From positions 32,581 through 96,580 of the forward strand of contig SXSU01000050.1 of NCBI GenBank assembly GCA_005793345.1: a stretch of 64,000 nt of DNA, read 5' to 3'. Below, one piece after another: positions 1-8,843 of the stretch. Made by a program: the position numbers and the translations under genes. The DNA comes from Bdellovibrionales bacterium (lineage in GTDB: Bacteria; Bdellovibrionota; Bdellovibrionia; Bdellovibrionales; Bdellovibrionaceae). Numbering within the stretch: the stretch's first letter is position 1; each line of letters begins with the position of its first letter. The notes under the pieces are model-generated. The model had not been told where the DNA came from. It was given only the letters and a program-made list of their open reading frames with translations, and made no database searches.

Positions 1-467
1 CGTAAGTATCTTGCTCCTAAGCCTTGAACAAATTTATATGAAATATTATTTGCTTTCAATTCACGGTAACTCAATCTTAAATCAAATTCACGTAATGAAA
101 AAACCTCATTTGGCTTTGTTGACTTTCCATAATTTTTAATATTAGCTTCAGCTATCCAATTAGGATTAAATAAATCTACACCTACACCTATATTAATACC
201 TTCACGAAAACGTGATTTAGTTTCATTATCAAATTGGAAAAAATTAATTGTTTGTAATAAACCAAAACTTGTATAAATTGTCATTCTATCAAAAGGATCT
301 GACGATTCTTCGTTGATATTGTATTTAGTTTTCTGTTTTATGTGTTGATTTAAATCTTCAACAATTGTATCAAAGGGCACTTCTTCATATTCTTTTTCAA
401 CAGCTCCATGTGCAATATAATTTAAAAAAATAAGCAAAAAGCTAAATAAAAGTTTACATTTTCTCAT
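1..467 (-). CDS. Exported outer-membrane-like protein (3' end cut by window edge)
   Basis: An open minus-strand frame runs from an ATG to the window edge with no stop, so only the N-terminal 155 residues are present. It opens with a hydrophobic signal peptide (MRKCKLLFSFLLIFLNYIAHG, cleavage probably after AHG). The mature part has alternating polar and hydrophobic stretches (MTIYTSFGLLQTINFF, INIGVGVDLF, FDLRLSYREL) typical of beta-strands of an outer-membrane barrel. An earlier ATG ten bases upstream is in another frame. No family is recognised; the barrel assignment is inference from strand pattern and signal peptide. Confidence 0.7.
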   Translation of the reverse strand, partial: MRKCKLLFSFLLIFLNYIAHGAVEKEYEEVPFDTIVEDLNQHIKQKTKYNINEESSDPFDRMTIYTSFGLLQTINFFQFDNETKSRFREGINIGVGVDLFNPNWIAEANIKNYGKSTKPNEVFSLREFDLRLSYRELKANNISYKFVQGLGARYL

Positions 468-612
468 GTTTACTCATCCTTACTAAAGATTTCATTTTTA
501 CTTGAAATCTCTAGACTATTTACTAGTGTGCTATATACACTTTCGTATGAATTACAAAAAAAGGCAAAACACCTCTTTATTTCTGGACCTTAATTTACTA
601 AATTAAAACTAT

Positions 613-1098
613 ATGTTTCAAAAACTAATGTTTAACGATCGAAAAAAATGTTTATGTGCATTTTGTGGTAATATAAAAAAAGTTTATACACAAAAAAATA
701 TTACTTTTATACATATGGTATTGTGTTTTATGGTTTCTTTATTTTTTATGTGGTCTTTTTGGCAAACTTGGGATCTTCGTTCTGCATTAGTTTTTTTAAC
801 TTGCTTATGTGTTATGGAAATATTAATTCATATTCGCTGGCGATTATCACTTGTTTGCAAACAGTGTGGTTTTGATCCATTAGTGTATTTAAAAAATAAG
901 AATTTAGCAGCATCACAAGTTAAAAGTTATTTGGATCGTCGAAAATTAAATCCAAACTTTTTACTTGCTCCTACTGTTAAAATAAAGCCAATTATTAAAA
1001 ATTCAAAATCTAAAAATAGTGTACCAAATAAAAAAATTATACCAAGTACCAAAGTAACAATAAGTGATAAAGGCCGTGAATTACAAAACTCACTGTAA
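613..1098 (+). CDS. Two-TM protein with paired CxxC motifs, unknown function
   Basis: A 161-residue protein. CAFC near residue 16 and CKQC near residue 83 are two CxxC pairs that could together bind one zinc ion. Between them lie two hydrophobic segments (roughly 32-50 and 56-73) forming a probable membrane hairpin, which would put both CxxC pairs on the same side of the membrane. The C-terminal 60 residues are Lys/Asn/Ser-rich and probably disordered. It stands alone, divergent from the partial barrel gene. The codon use matches its neighbours. Function unknown; zinc binding is inference from the cysteines. Confidence 0.7.
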   Translation: MFQKLMFNDRKKCLCAFCGNIKKVYTQKNITFIHMVLCFMVSLFFMWSFWQTWDLRSALVFLTCLCVMEILIHIRWRLSLVCKQCGFDPLVYLKNKNLAASQVKSYLDRRKLNPNFLLAPTVKIKPIIKNSKSKNSVPNKKIIPSTKVTISDKGRELQNSL

Positions 1099-1146
1099 GT
1101 TTAAAAGGATTGGCTCTCCAATACAAATTTTATGATGAGTAGAAAA

Positions 1147-1246
1147 GAGTGATTGAAAATCACTCGCAAAGTAACAAAGAAATAACTGCTTATGATTTTG
1201 TCTGATAAAATCGCGCAAGCGATCAGACTTAATCATTTGCAGTTAT
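1147..1246 (+). repeat. Palindromic element, modules B and C (plus orientation)
   Basis: Module B is a hairpin with GAGTGATT pairing with AATCACTC (1147-1165). Module C (1182-1246) starts ATAACTGCTTATGATT and ends AATCATTTGCAGTTAT, with inner hairpin TCGC-gcaa-GCGA. Its last base is the first base of the stop anticodon of the adjoining minus-strand gene, so that gene terminates at the edge of the element. Module A is not recognisable here. Confidence 0.8.
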
Positions 1247-1830
1247 TAGAATTCGACGCTGAATGAAATTGCAGCTAATAAATTTACACCACCAATAAAA
1301 TTTAAAGTAGTTTTTAGGCCTTCTTGATGTTGTTGAGAAGCTGAATAAAAGTTCAATGCCGAAATTAAACCATGAGTTAATCCACGTATGATTCGATCAC
1401 TTTTATCTTTCATATTCAATTGATGATTATATGAAACTAAAAACTGTGTTTTAAGATCATTACTCATTTGGGTACCTTCTAAAGTATTAAACATCAACCG
1501 ATCTTCATCTCCAATTTTCCATACATAGGCACCATATCCGATCGAAGCCACTCCCATTGTTTCAAATAAAGTATATACTCCCAACTCTAGAGGATCAGAT
1601 GTTCTTTGTTCACCGATAAGTCCACCTCCTAGGGCCAAAATACCACTCACAATATAACTCCAACCATATACTGAATCTACTTTAGATTTTTTTTGAACTT
1701 TTGCTTCAAAATCGGACCATTGAATACTATTTTTTTCTTCAGCACTTAACAAACTTGAATGTAAGGAACAAGTCAGAAGAATTAAAAGTGAAGTAATAAT
1801 TTTAGATAAAATTGAAATTTCTATTTTCAT
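1246..1830 (-). CDS. Exported protein of unknown function, last gene of a four-gene operon
   Basis: A 194-residue protein with an N-terminal signal peptide (hydrophobic segment about residues 10-29, cleavage near LLSAEE). The remainder has two glycine-rich hydrophobic stretches (SGILALGGGLIG and TMGVASIGYGAYVW) and another near the C-terminus (NFIGGVNLLAAISF), giving two or three possible membrane segments or packed helices. It begins one base after the stop of the upstream barrel gene and is almost certainly cotranscribed. Its stop codon lies against a palindromic repeat. No family recognised. Confidence 0.75.
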   Translation of the reverse strand: MKIEISILSKIITSLLILLTCSLHSSLLSAEEKNSIQWSDFEAKVQKKSKVDSVYGWSYIVSGILALGGGLIGEQRTSDPLELGVYTLFETMGVASIGYGAYVWKIGDEDRLMFNTLEGTQMSNDLKTQFLVSYNHQLNMKDKSDRIIRGLTHGLISALNFYSASQQHQEGLKTTLNFIGGVNLLAAISFSVEF

Positions 1831-1831
1831 A

Positions 1832-2956
1832 TTATATTTGCCAACCTACTTGAATATAAACTGTTTGAGAATAAATATCTTCCTTTTCTAAACTGGTTCT
1901 GGAAGTGGAATATAAAATTCCAGCATTAATTTTCTCAATAGAATAAAATACTCCACTCGAAGCACCATGTGTATTTAATCCTCCAGCTAAATTTAGTGAC
2001 CCAAATTTATATAAAAAACCACTATGAATTTTATCACTAAGTTCTTTATCTTCTACACTTAGAGTTTTATAATCTAAAGTTAAGTTAAATTCTCCCCAAT
2101 ATATTGGTGGCGAAATAGCAAATCCAAATTGTGCTTCAGTAGGTAAATTAATTTCTTTATCAAATGGTTGATAAAACCCTCCATTGGCAATTAATAAAGA
2201 TATTGCAGGTTTTAAAAAAGTGTTAGAAAATTTATAGTAAAGTCCAGGTTCAAATGTTGTAACTGATTGCTTTTGTGGAATTAATAAATTCTTTCCTGCA
2301 GCAGTTGCAAGTTCAACTAATAGAAATTGTTTATTAATATATTTACGTTCAAGAAATTGAACCTGTAACCCAAAGTAAAAATTTTTGGACCACTTATATC
2401 CAGACTGAAATTTAAATCCACTTTCTTGAATAGCTTGTATTTGAGCCTCAGGATTTGCAATGTTTCTTACGACACTTAATCCTTTTATAGATAAAGGAAC
2501 ATATCTACCTGTCAAGTGAGGAGATTTAAAGTGGACATCAGAATTCCCTTCAATTTGAATCTGTGAAGATCCCTTAAACAAGGTATCTACTGATTCCTGA
2601 GTTATATCTCCACTTAATAGTGATCTCGTGCTCTTCACAGCTTGGTATCCATTAGATACTAATCCTTCAGCGCTTAAATCAGATTTTGTGATTAGGGGAA
2701 CTGTTGCTGGGTTACATGGTAAACTATCTGCAATATCGGTTAAGCCAAGACAAGAATGTGCTAAGCTTTTTTCTAATAATGAAGAGTAACCTTGAAAAAA
2801 CGTTCTAGCATTTTTCGAGGAGGATAAACTCACTTCATCTGATGTAGAAGATGCTTCTACTGAGAATTGAGTAATCAAAATTAATATCATAAATAAATGT
2901 CTATTAAATTTAATTAAATGATCAAATAATATTTTGTTTTTATGAATTACTCGCAT
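1832..2956 (-). CDS. Putative outer-membrane beta-barrel protein
   Basis: A 374-residue exported protein: positively charged N-terminus, hydrophobic core (HLFMILILITQFSVEAS), then a mature region whose second half is rich in alternating aromatic strands (FYFGLQVQFLERKYI, FEPGLYYKFS, GEFNLTLDYKTLS, VYIQVGWQI) as in barrels. The region near residues 70-150 contains two Cys (SCLGL, LPCNP) that could form a periplasmic disulfide. It overlaps the upstream lipoprotein gene by 10 bases and sits 1 base before the downstream gene, indicating one operon. Family unknown; the barrel call is inferred from pattern. Confidence 0.7.
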   Translation of the reverse strand: MRVIHKNKILFDHLIKFNRHLFMILILITQFSVEASSTSDEVSLSSSKNARTFFQGYSSLLEKSLAHSCLGLTDIADSLPCNPATVPLITKSDLSAEGLVSNGYQAVKSTRSLLSGDITQESVDTLFKGSSQIQIEGNSDVHFKSPHLTGRYVPLSIKGLSVVRNIANPEAQIQAIQESGFKFQSGYKWSKNFYFGLQVQFLERKYINKQFLLVELATAAGKNLLIPQKQSVTTFEPGLYYKFSNTFLKPAISLLIANGGFYQPFDKEINLPTEAQFGFAISPPIYWGEFNLTLDYKTLSVEDKELSDKIHSGFLYKFGSLNLAGGLNTHGASSGVFYSIEKINAGILYSTSRTSLEKEDIYSQTVYIQVGWQI

Positions 2957-3870
2957 GCAACCAACTTATCTAATTTATATTGGCGAAGTATCTGGTTTAA
3001 AACTTTTAAATTTAAAACTTTATCCATTTTATTTTGTATAATAGTCTCTCTAATTTTTTGAGACGATTTAATAATATTTATAATGGAAATATCATTTTTC
3101 TCGCGAGAACTTGGATTTGATATTGATAAGGCCGAATAAATTGCAATGGTATTTTCTGATATAATATCAATAAGCTCTGATGTTTTAAAAATATCTAATG
3201 TACAGGAACTCATTTTTTTTTCTATTTCTGGATCAGATTGAAACTCTACAATTTTACTTTTTAATAAAATCGTTTGTAGAATAACTTTATAAATTCCATA
3301 TTGAGGCAATGGATTATAAGTTATTAATTCTTCTAAAAGTCTAACTGAATGAGTTAAATAAGGTAAGCTTTGAGATTGAATAATTGGTACTTGAGAAAAT
3401 ATTTTTAGTGAAAGGGTCTGTTCAGTCAATAAGAGTGAAAAAGATTCCATTATTAAGTCAGAATCGGTTCCTAGTGTCTGGTTAGTACTAGCACTCACTT
3501 GTCTTCTTTTTTCTTCTATTTTATTTTGCGATTCTTTCAATTGTTTTTGAATTTTGAACATTTGCTTTAATTCAGTAATAAGTGGAATAAGTGTGTCAAT
3601 GCGTATTCCAGCTTTACTCGCGTAAGCTGATGAAAGTGTAAATAAAGATTCGCTTCTTTCTATAAAAGTTTGATCATTATTCTCTAATTCATCTTCTAAC
3701 ATTAAGATTGCATCATCTGCATGATCAGTATCTATGAGTTTATATGCCGTTAATCGAGAAGAAGATTGTTTATTTTCATTTGAATTTAATTTGCAGGATG
3801 TAATAGTATTCAATAAAAATATTAAAATAATTAAAAATATAAAGTTACAATTATTTTTCAAAGTACTCAT
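2947..3870 (-). CDS. Lipoprotein of unknown function
   Basis: A 307-residue protein with a classic lipoprotein signal: hydrophobic core followed by the lipobox I-T-S-C at about residue 26, after which the mature chain is hydrophilic and predicted alpha-helical, rich in Glu, Lys, Ser and Ile. Residues 35-110 resemble short TPR-like helical pairs, but no consensus can be claimed. It overlaps the upstream lipoprotein gene by four bases (ATGA type) and the downstream barrel gene by ten, so the products are probably made together and may form an envelope complex. Function not recognised. Confidence 0.75.
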   Translation of the reverse strand: MSTLKNNCNFIFLIILIFLLNTITSCKLNSNENKQSSSRLTAYKLIDTDHADDAILMLEDELENNDQTFIERSESLFTLSSAYASKAGIRIDTLIPLITELKQMFKIQKQLKESQNKIEEKRRQVSASTNQTLGTDSDLIMESFSLLLTEQTLSLKIFSQVPIIQSQSLPYLTHSVRLLEELITYNPLPQYGIYKVILQTILLKSKIVEFQSDPEIEKKMSSCTLDIFKTSELIDIISENTIAIYSALSISNPSSREKNDISIINIIKSSQKIRETIIQNKMDKVLNLKVLNQILRQYKLDKLVACE

Positions 3871-4808
3871 TGCAACTCTCCAACTTCAATATCACCATTT
3901 ACTTTTACTTTTAATAAATATTCTTTTCCTTCTATTAGTTCACTACTTTTTAATACAACTCGACTAATAATCGTATCTTCATTGTTTGCTTGAAATTTTA
4001 TATTTTTAATTTCTAATTCTTTATTTTCGATTTTAATTTTGATTTCAGTATTATTACAAAAAAATTGTTCTATTGATTTAGTTTCTTTTTCTAAATTTAT
4101 TTCACAAGATAAAGGCTCTTTCTCAGAATTTAAATTATCAGCAGTAATAGTTTGAAAATCCAATGCAACAGAATTTAAAAATTCAATTTTAAATGAATCA
4201 AAATTAAAATCAGGAGGCAATGTTGACTTAAGATCATTGTTTGTATTTACAAAACCAACTTTAATGGATGGTTTAAATTTAGGTATAATTTTACAATATC
4301 TAAAATACACAATTAGCTCATATTTTTCAGCATCAAAATATAAAATCGATTCAAGATTAGTACAGTTACTATTTTTAGTTTTTATTTGAGCTTTCCGAAC
4401 ATACTTATTTTCTAAATCAGGAATATCATTGCCTGTCATAATCACAGGTATTTTGTCAACATAGATACTAAATAGTTGTGCCAATGAACTTAATTTATCT
4501 TCACTAGGATTTTCTTGTGGTTTCAAAGTGAGTTTTTCTATTTCTGTATTATTACTTTTAAAAGTAAGAGGTTTATTTGTTAAATTAGCATAAATTGAAT
4601 TTCCAATATAATAGAAATTTTTTATTACATTTAAAACTGCTTTTATAAATCGATCTTCATTTTCTTTTTTTTGAATGCGCTCTTCCATTAATTTTTTACG
4701 GCTGAGGTCAAAAGATGGAGCAGTTTCAACAAATCTCGATTCACATGATGTGAGCAGGAATAAGAATGAAAAAATAACAAATATGAAACTTTTAATAAGT
4801 ATATTCAT
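3867..4808 (-). CDS. Lipoprotein of unknown function, first gene of the operon
   Basis: About 313 residues. The start MNILIKSFIF is chosen because AAGGGA lies 9 bases upstream and because a longer in-frame extension would be encoded by a palindromic repeat, so it is spurious. A signal peptide ends in lipobox L-T-S-C (FLFLLTSCESR). The mature part has a charged helical region, then a beta-rich second half with Cys at the motifs NSNCTNL, FRYCKI, LSCEI and FFCNN, possibly two disulfides. It ends by overlapping the next lipoprotein gene by four bases. No family recognised; probably the lead gene of an envelope complex operon. Confidence 0.75.
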   Translation of the reverse strand: MNILIKSFIFVIFSFLFLLTSCESRFVETAPSFDLSRKKLMEERIQKKENEDRFIKAVLNVIKNFYYIGNSIYANLTNKPLTFKSNNTEIEKLTLKPQENPSEDKLSSLAQLFSIYVDKIPVIMTGNDIPDLENKYVRKAQIKTKNSNCTNLESILYFDAEKYELIVYFRYCKIIPKFKPSIKVGFVNTNNDLKSTLPPDFNFDSFKIEFLNSVALDFQTITADNLNSEKEPLSCEINLEKETKSIEQFFCNNTEIKIKIENKELEIKNIKFQANNEDTIISRVVLKSSELIEGKEYLLKVKVNGDIEVGELQ

Positions 4809-4847
4809 TTTTACATTCCCTTGCGTAATTATTAAAAAAACAAGAAA

Positions 4848-4911
4848 ATAACTGCTCGTGATTATGTCTGATATAATTGCGAAGCAATCAGACTTAATCA
4901 TGAGCTGTTAT
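4848..4911 (+). repeat. Palindromic element, module C (plus orientation)
   Basis: Starts ATAACTGCTCGTGATTATG and ends TTAATCATGAGCTGTTAT; inner hairpin ATTGC-gaa-GCAAT. It is preceded by AACAAGAAA, the linker that joins B and C in complete copies, but no A or B module is present. It sits in the 5' leader of the lipoprotein operon, so it would be transcribed as a hairpin if the promoter lies upstream. Confidence 0.8.
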
Positions 4912-5089
4912 AATGAGTAGTGAATTCATATGATATACATTATTTTTATGAAATTAAGTAAAATAAAATTACAGTTATTAATATTTTCATAATTTTTTAG
5001 AAACAATTTATAAAAAATAGCAAACATGTGACGATAATTGTTCCTATAAATTATTAAATATTACTTGGAATTATATTTGTTTACAGGAT

Positions 5090-6088
5090 CTAAAAAAGAT
5101 CTAATTTACTTTTAAACTCGTCACTTGAATTTATTATTTTAATTGTTTCAAATATTGGTAAAAAATACTTGCAAACTTTATTAGAGCTTAGTGTAAACTT
5201 TAACCACTGTTTAGTGCGGGATATAGCGTATTGGGAATTTTCATTCTCCAAGGCTTTTAGATAAAAATTAAAAATCATTTTTTTTAATTGAGTAAATAAT
5301 ATTTCAGGTTCAAGTTGTTCTATGATACCTGTATTTTCATAATTTCTAATTTCATGAAAAATAAAGGGATTATAAAGTGCTCCTCGTCCAATCATAAAAT
5401 TTTGATTTTCAGTTATTTTTTTACACTCAATATAATCATTTAATGTAAAAATATCTCCATTAACAATTATAGGTACATTTATTCCTCTTTTAATTTTTGG
5501 AATCCATTCCCAAAAAGCGGGTGGTTTATAACCATTTAATTTTGTTCGACAGTGCACAGTAATCCAATCAATACCGGCATCATTCATCCCTTTTGCTATA
5601 TCTACACTATGATTTGGAGTCTCATATCCGAGCCGCATTTTAGCAGAAATAGTAATATTCGAAGGTAATGAAACTTTAAGCTTATTTATAATTTTGTAAA
5701 TTTCATTAGGTGATTTTAAAAGTGCAGCCCCACCATTATGATTATTTACTACTTTTGCTGGACAGCCAAAGTTTAAATCAATGACTTTGGCACCTAAAGA
5801 AATTGCTCTTTGGGCATTTTTATAAATCATTTCAGAATCACTGCCAAGTAATTGAAAAAATACGGGCACATTGTTTAAGTTTATTCCTTGAGTTTTTAAT
5901 TCGGGGGAGACTTCATAAAAAACTTTGTCAGGATACAATGTGTTAGTGACCCTTAAAAACTCAGATACACAAAAATCAATTCCTAGAATTTGAGTTAGGA
6001 CTTCTCGCATGTTATAATCAAGAACTCCATCCATTGGAGCTAGCGCTAAAACAGTTTTATTTTTATTAAAAATATTTAAAGAATTCAT
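5090..6088 (-). CDS. dusC: tRNA-dihydrouridine synthase, DusC-like
   Basis: An FMN-dependent TIM-barrel enzyme that reduces uridine to dihydrouridine in tRNA using NADPH. The N-terminal strand reads LALAPMDGV (FMN-binding). The Dus signature DLNFGCPAKVV with NNHNGG follows; the Cys near residue 109 is the expected general acid. Later come KMRLGYE, VHCRTK (His/Arg phosphate contacts), VNGDIF and IGRGAL (FMN phosphate). The C-terminal helical domain begins RTKQWLKF, resembling DusC rather than DusA or DusB. An in-frame TTG 21 bases further upstream is an alternative start; neither has a strong Shine-Dalgarno. The Dus family is certain, the DusC subfamily likely. Confidence 0.88.
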   Translation of the reverse strand: MNSLNIFNKNKTVLALAPMDGVLDYNMREVLTQILGIDFCVSEFLRVTNTLYPDKVFYEVSPELKTQGINLNNVPVFFQLLGSDSEMIYKNAQRAISLGAKVIDLNFGCPAKVVNNHNGGAALLKSPNEIYKIINKLKVSLPSNITISAKMRLGYETPNHSVDIAKGMNDAGIDWITVHCRTKLNGYKPPAFWEWIPKIKRGINVPIIVNGDIFTLNDYIECKKITENQNFMIGRGALYNPFIFHEIRNYENTGIIEQLEPEILFTQLKKMIFNFYLKALENENSQYAISRTKQWLKFTLSSNKVCKYFLPIFETIKIINSSDEFKSKLDLF

Positions 6089-6141
6089 TCGTAGAAAAGT
6101 ATTAGACAATAATCTTCAACAAGTCCATAGCAAATTTTATA

Positions 6142-6280
6142 ATAACTGCTCATGATTAAGTCTGATTGCTTCCCAATTGTATCAGTCATAATCACGAGCA
6201 GTTATTCTCTTGTTTATTTGGGGTGATTCTCAATCACCCCGTATTATAAACACGACTTTAGTTGAGGTGGTTTTTAATAA
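6142..6280 (-). repeat. Composite palindromic element C-B-A (minus orientation)
   Basis: C spans 6142-6205 (starts ATAACTGCTCATGATTAAG, ends AATCACGAGCAGTTAT; inner stem ATTGC-ttc-CCAAT carries a mismatch). B spans 6220-6240 (GGGGTGATT-ctc-AATCACCCC). A decayed A module follows (TATTATAAACACGACTTTAG). The order is the reverse complement of the full copies near 19.5 and 24.9 kb. It lies between the dus gene and the HD-GYP gene; together with about 240 bp of unremarkable AT-rich leader it fills this 436-bp gap. Confidence 0.8.
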
Positions 6281-6524
6281 AAAATCAAAGTCTTGAATGA
6301 TATGATTAAAGTATTAAACTTTAATCAAGTTGAGTTCGATGATTGTTCATATTGCAGTTTTAATACTAAAAATTGGAATTTAAGAAAACCAATATAGATC
6401 TACTCTTTTCTATGGACTTATTTTCGTACCTTCCTTGTGATCATTTCTATGATATAAATAATAGGCTGGGGTGTAGGATCATCTGGTGAAATAAACAAGA
6501 ACTATATAAGAAGGAATTTTTACT

Positions 6525-7940
6525 ATGAATCATCTTGCAAATAAAAAGTTAAATTTTTTAGTAGTAGAAGATGAACCAGAAATAGGTGAACTAATTGCAC
6601 TGTATATAGGTGTTCATTTTGAATGTGAGTTTACCCATGCTGTTTCAGCTGGTATGGCAATTGAATTTATTTCTAAAAACATAAATCAATTTGATTTTAT
6701 AATTTCAGATTTTAATATGCCAAATGGAACAGGTTGGGATTTATTTAGTTTTTTAAATAAAAATAATATTCAAATTCCTTTTTTATTGATTACAAGTGAT
6801 CAATGGACAGATCATCCGGAGTTTCATCAATTTACAAATATTGCATACGTTCAAAAACCATTTATTGATGAAGATGTGATAGTAAAAGTAAATGAACTAT
6901 TTGCGAAAATGAATTTATCACGATCAAATCTCAGTCATAATTATATTCCAATTTCAATTTCTACATTACTTAGAATTCAAAACATTAAGCATCCACTTTT
7001 TATTAAAATTAGTGATGAAAAATTTATAAAAATAGTAAATGAAAATTCCATTTTTGATACAATGTCATTAAAAAAATTTAAATTAAAAATGGTAAAAGAA
7101 TTATATGTCGAAAAAGATTTTTTTGATTCCTTTATAAAAGATTTTAAATCAAAAGTAACTACAGAAATGTTATTTTCTGAATCAAAAATATCAAATGTTG
7201 AATCCTTTAATTTATCGATATCCGTACAAGAAGTACTTTTAGGTGCTTTAAGAACTTTTGGTTGGTCAAATGAAATTCAAGAGATGGCAGATAAAAATTT
7301 AAAGCTAGTAAAAAGTATTTCTCAAAATAATAATGAGTTACATTCTCTACTTTTATGGACTAATGATTTCAATCATGATTTTACATTAGCTCATTCCATT
7401 TTAATAAGCTACCTTACAACTGCAATTTCACAGACTTATAAATTTAAAAATGTTCATGCTGCAAAGTTATTAGCACTTGCGGCTTTTTTTCATGATGTAA
7501 CTCTAGATTCACATCAAATTAAAAATGAATCTCGTTTTATTAAAGCAAATTCATTAAAATTAAATATAAATAAATCTGATATCGATAAAGTCATGAGTCA
7601 TCCTGTTTTATCAAGTGAAGTGATTTCAAATTGGAAATTATGTCCTATAGATTTAGTACAAATTATATTGTCTCACCATGAGCTTCCTGATGGCACCGGT
7701 TTTCCAAGAAATTTAGAAAGTTCTTCTATAGACGAACTTTCAGCTTGTTTTATAGTGGTTGAAGATATGATTAATAATTATTTAGAATTTAAAGATAAAA
7801 AAAATGAAATATTAAATTATTTAGATGATTCAGCTATAAAATTTAAAAATGAACCCTTTAAAAGTTTTTTTGATATTGTAAGTGAGCAAATTAAAAAATC
7901 AATTAATAAAATTCCACAAATAATTTTAAAAACAAACTAA
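6525..7940 (+). CDS. Response regulator with HD-GYP-type cyclic-di-GMP phosphodiesterase domain
   Basis: 471 residues. Residues 10-125 form a receiver domain: acidic pair at VVEDE, phosphoacceptor Asp62 in SDFNMP, and the conserved Lys in YVQKPF. A roughly 120-residue linker follows. The C-terminal half carries HD-GYP motifs: FFHD at 321-324, MSHP at 357-360 and HHELPDGTGFP at 384-394. The usual GYP tyrosine is Phe here (GFP). HD-GYP domains hydrolyse cyclic di-GMP with a metal cluster bound by these His/Asp residues. The SD AGAAGGA precedes the ATG. Monocistronic, with no kinase adjacent. Function as a c-di-GMP phosphodiesterase is inferred from the motifs. Confidence 0.85.
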   Translation: MNHLANKKLNFLVVEDEPEIGELIALYIGVHFECEFTHAVSAGMAIEFISKNINQFDFIISDFNMPNGTGWDLFSFLNKNNIQIPFLLITSDQWTDHPEFHQFTNIAYVQKPFIDEDVIVKVNELFAKMNLSRSNLSHNYIPISISTLLRIQNIKHPLFIKISDEKFIKIVNENSIFDTMSLKKFKLKMVKELYVEKDFFDSFIKDFKSKVTTEMLFSESKISNVESFNLSISVQEVLLGALRTFGWSNEIQEMADKNLKLVKSISQNNNELHSLLLWTNDFNHDFTLAHSILISYLTTAISQTYKFKNVHAAKLLALAAFFHDVTLDSHQIKNESRFIKANSLKLNINKSDIDKVMSHPVLSSEVISNWKLCPIDLVQIILSHHELPDGTGFPRNLESSSIDELSACFIVVEDMINNYLEFKDKKNEILNYLDDSAIKFKNEPFKSFFDIVSEQIKKSINKIPQIILKTN

Positions 7941-7949
7941 AGTTTTAAA

Positions 7950-7980
7950 TATGAAAACACTAACGTAAGTTTGGGATTAA
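7950..7980 (+). repeat. Decayed palindromic module A
   Basis: TATGAAAACACTAACGTAAG followed by TTTGGGATTAA matches the first module of the full elements, with one insertion and loss of the right arm. No B or C follows. It occupies the convergent gap between the HD-GYP and PilZ genes. Confidence 0.6.
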
Positions 7981-7983
7981 ATT

Positions 7984-8715
7984 CTAATTCATTTTCGTAA
8001 AAGTATCTGATGGGTTAGATTCTACAAGTTTTTTAACGTATGAAATTATCGAACTTCTAGACTCATCAGATATATTTATAAAAGTAAAACCTGCACCACC
8101 TTGTGGATTAATAACTACAACTTCTGCTGTGCAATGGATATTTGTTTTTAGTTCAGGTGATATGATTGTTGCTCGGACTAGCTCCCCAATACTTAGTGAA
8201 TTAGTACTTGCAACTCCAAACCCACCTTGGCTAATCATATTTAATTCAGCCTCAAATAAATCACCATTTTCCATTTCAAGGTGAATTTTACCTGTTACTG
8301 GTACTCGTGGATGCTGTCGACGATTTATTCCTAGCTCATCAAGTATTTTTTCAATATGATAAACTTCTTGCCAATTTTGATATCCTTCTGTCCATAGTAA
8401 AATATTAGCTAAATTTTTTTTGTCCTTTAAAAAATTTAAAAGAGTATCATAAGTCATTGGTTGTAATTCAAGATCATTTTCTTTAACCTTCCATAATCTC
8501 TCATTTTCTTTTTGTAAGCCTACTTTTTCTTGTTCTTTATCTTTTACAAGTTCTTGCTTAAATTGAGAGTACGTTAGCCATGAAGGTTTTCCCCTTGACC
8601 AGAATTTGGCAATTGCTGCACTATTACCATCTGCCACTTCTTTTTCGACTTCAGTTGGAGTAAAAGGACCTTTAACTTGTTCTTGATGTAAATAAAACCA
8701 TTTTTTTTGTTCCAT
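7984..8715 (-). CDS. GYF-like plus PilZ domain protein (c-di-GMP receptor candidate)
   Basis: 243 residues. Residues 4-53 look like a GYF_2/DUF4339 domain (WFYLHQEQVKGPFTPTEV... FWSRGKPSWLTYSQF). A second related segment (LWKVKENDLELQPMTYDTLL... WTEGYQNWQEV) follows after a charged linker, so there may be two GYF-like units. Residues 131-235 form a PilZ domain with the c-di-GMP-binding RRQHPR motif (132-137) and the second motif NMISQGGFG. Known PilZ proteins bind cyclic di-GMP and alter motility or secretion. It is convergent with the HD-GYP gene; a functional link through c-di-GMP is plausible but only inferred. Confidence 0.85.
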   Translation of the reverse strand: MEQKKWFYLHQEQVKGPFTPTEVEKEVADGNSAAIAKFWSRGKPSWLTYSQFKQELVKDKEQEKVGLQKENERLWKVKENDLELQPMTYDTLLNFLKDKKNLANILLWTEGYQNWQEVYHIEKILDELGINRRQHPRVPVTGKIHLEMENGDLFEAELNMISQGGFGVASTNSLSIGELVRATIISPELKTNIHCTAEVVVINPQGGAGFTFINISDESRSSIISYVKKLVESNPSDTFTKMN

Positions 8716-8843
8716 AATTAAGCCTAATATCTTTTTTTTTTGTTGAAAAGAAAAATTATTTATGTGTGAATCAAATATTATCTGATAATATGTAGTGATT
8801 TAAAATTACCCCATAGAATCAGGAAAATATTAATTGGAGCAAT

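Noticed and set aside
3734..3967. Plus-strand frame of 77 codons antisense to lipoprotein genes
   Set aside because: Leu/Ile-rich shadow of the overlapping minus-strand lipoprotein genes.
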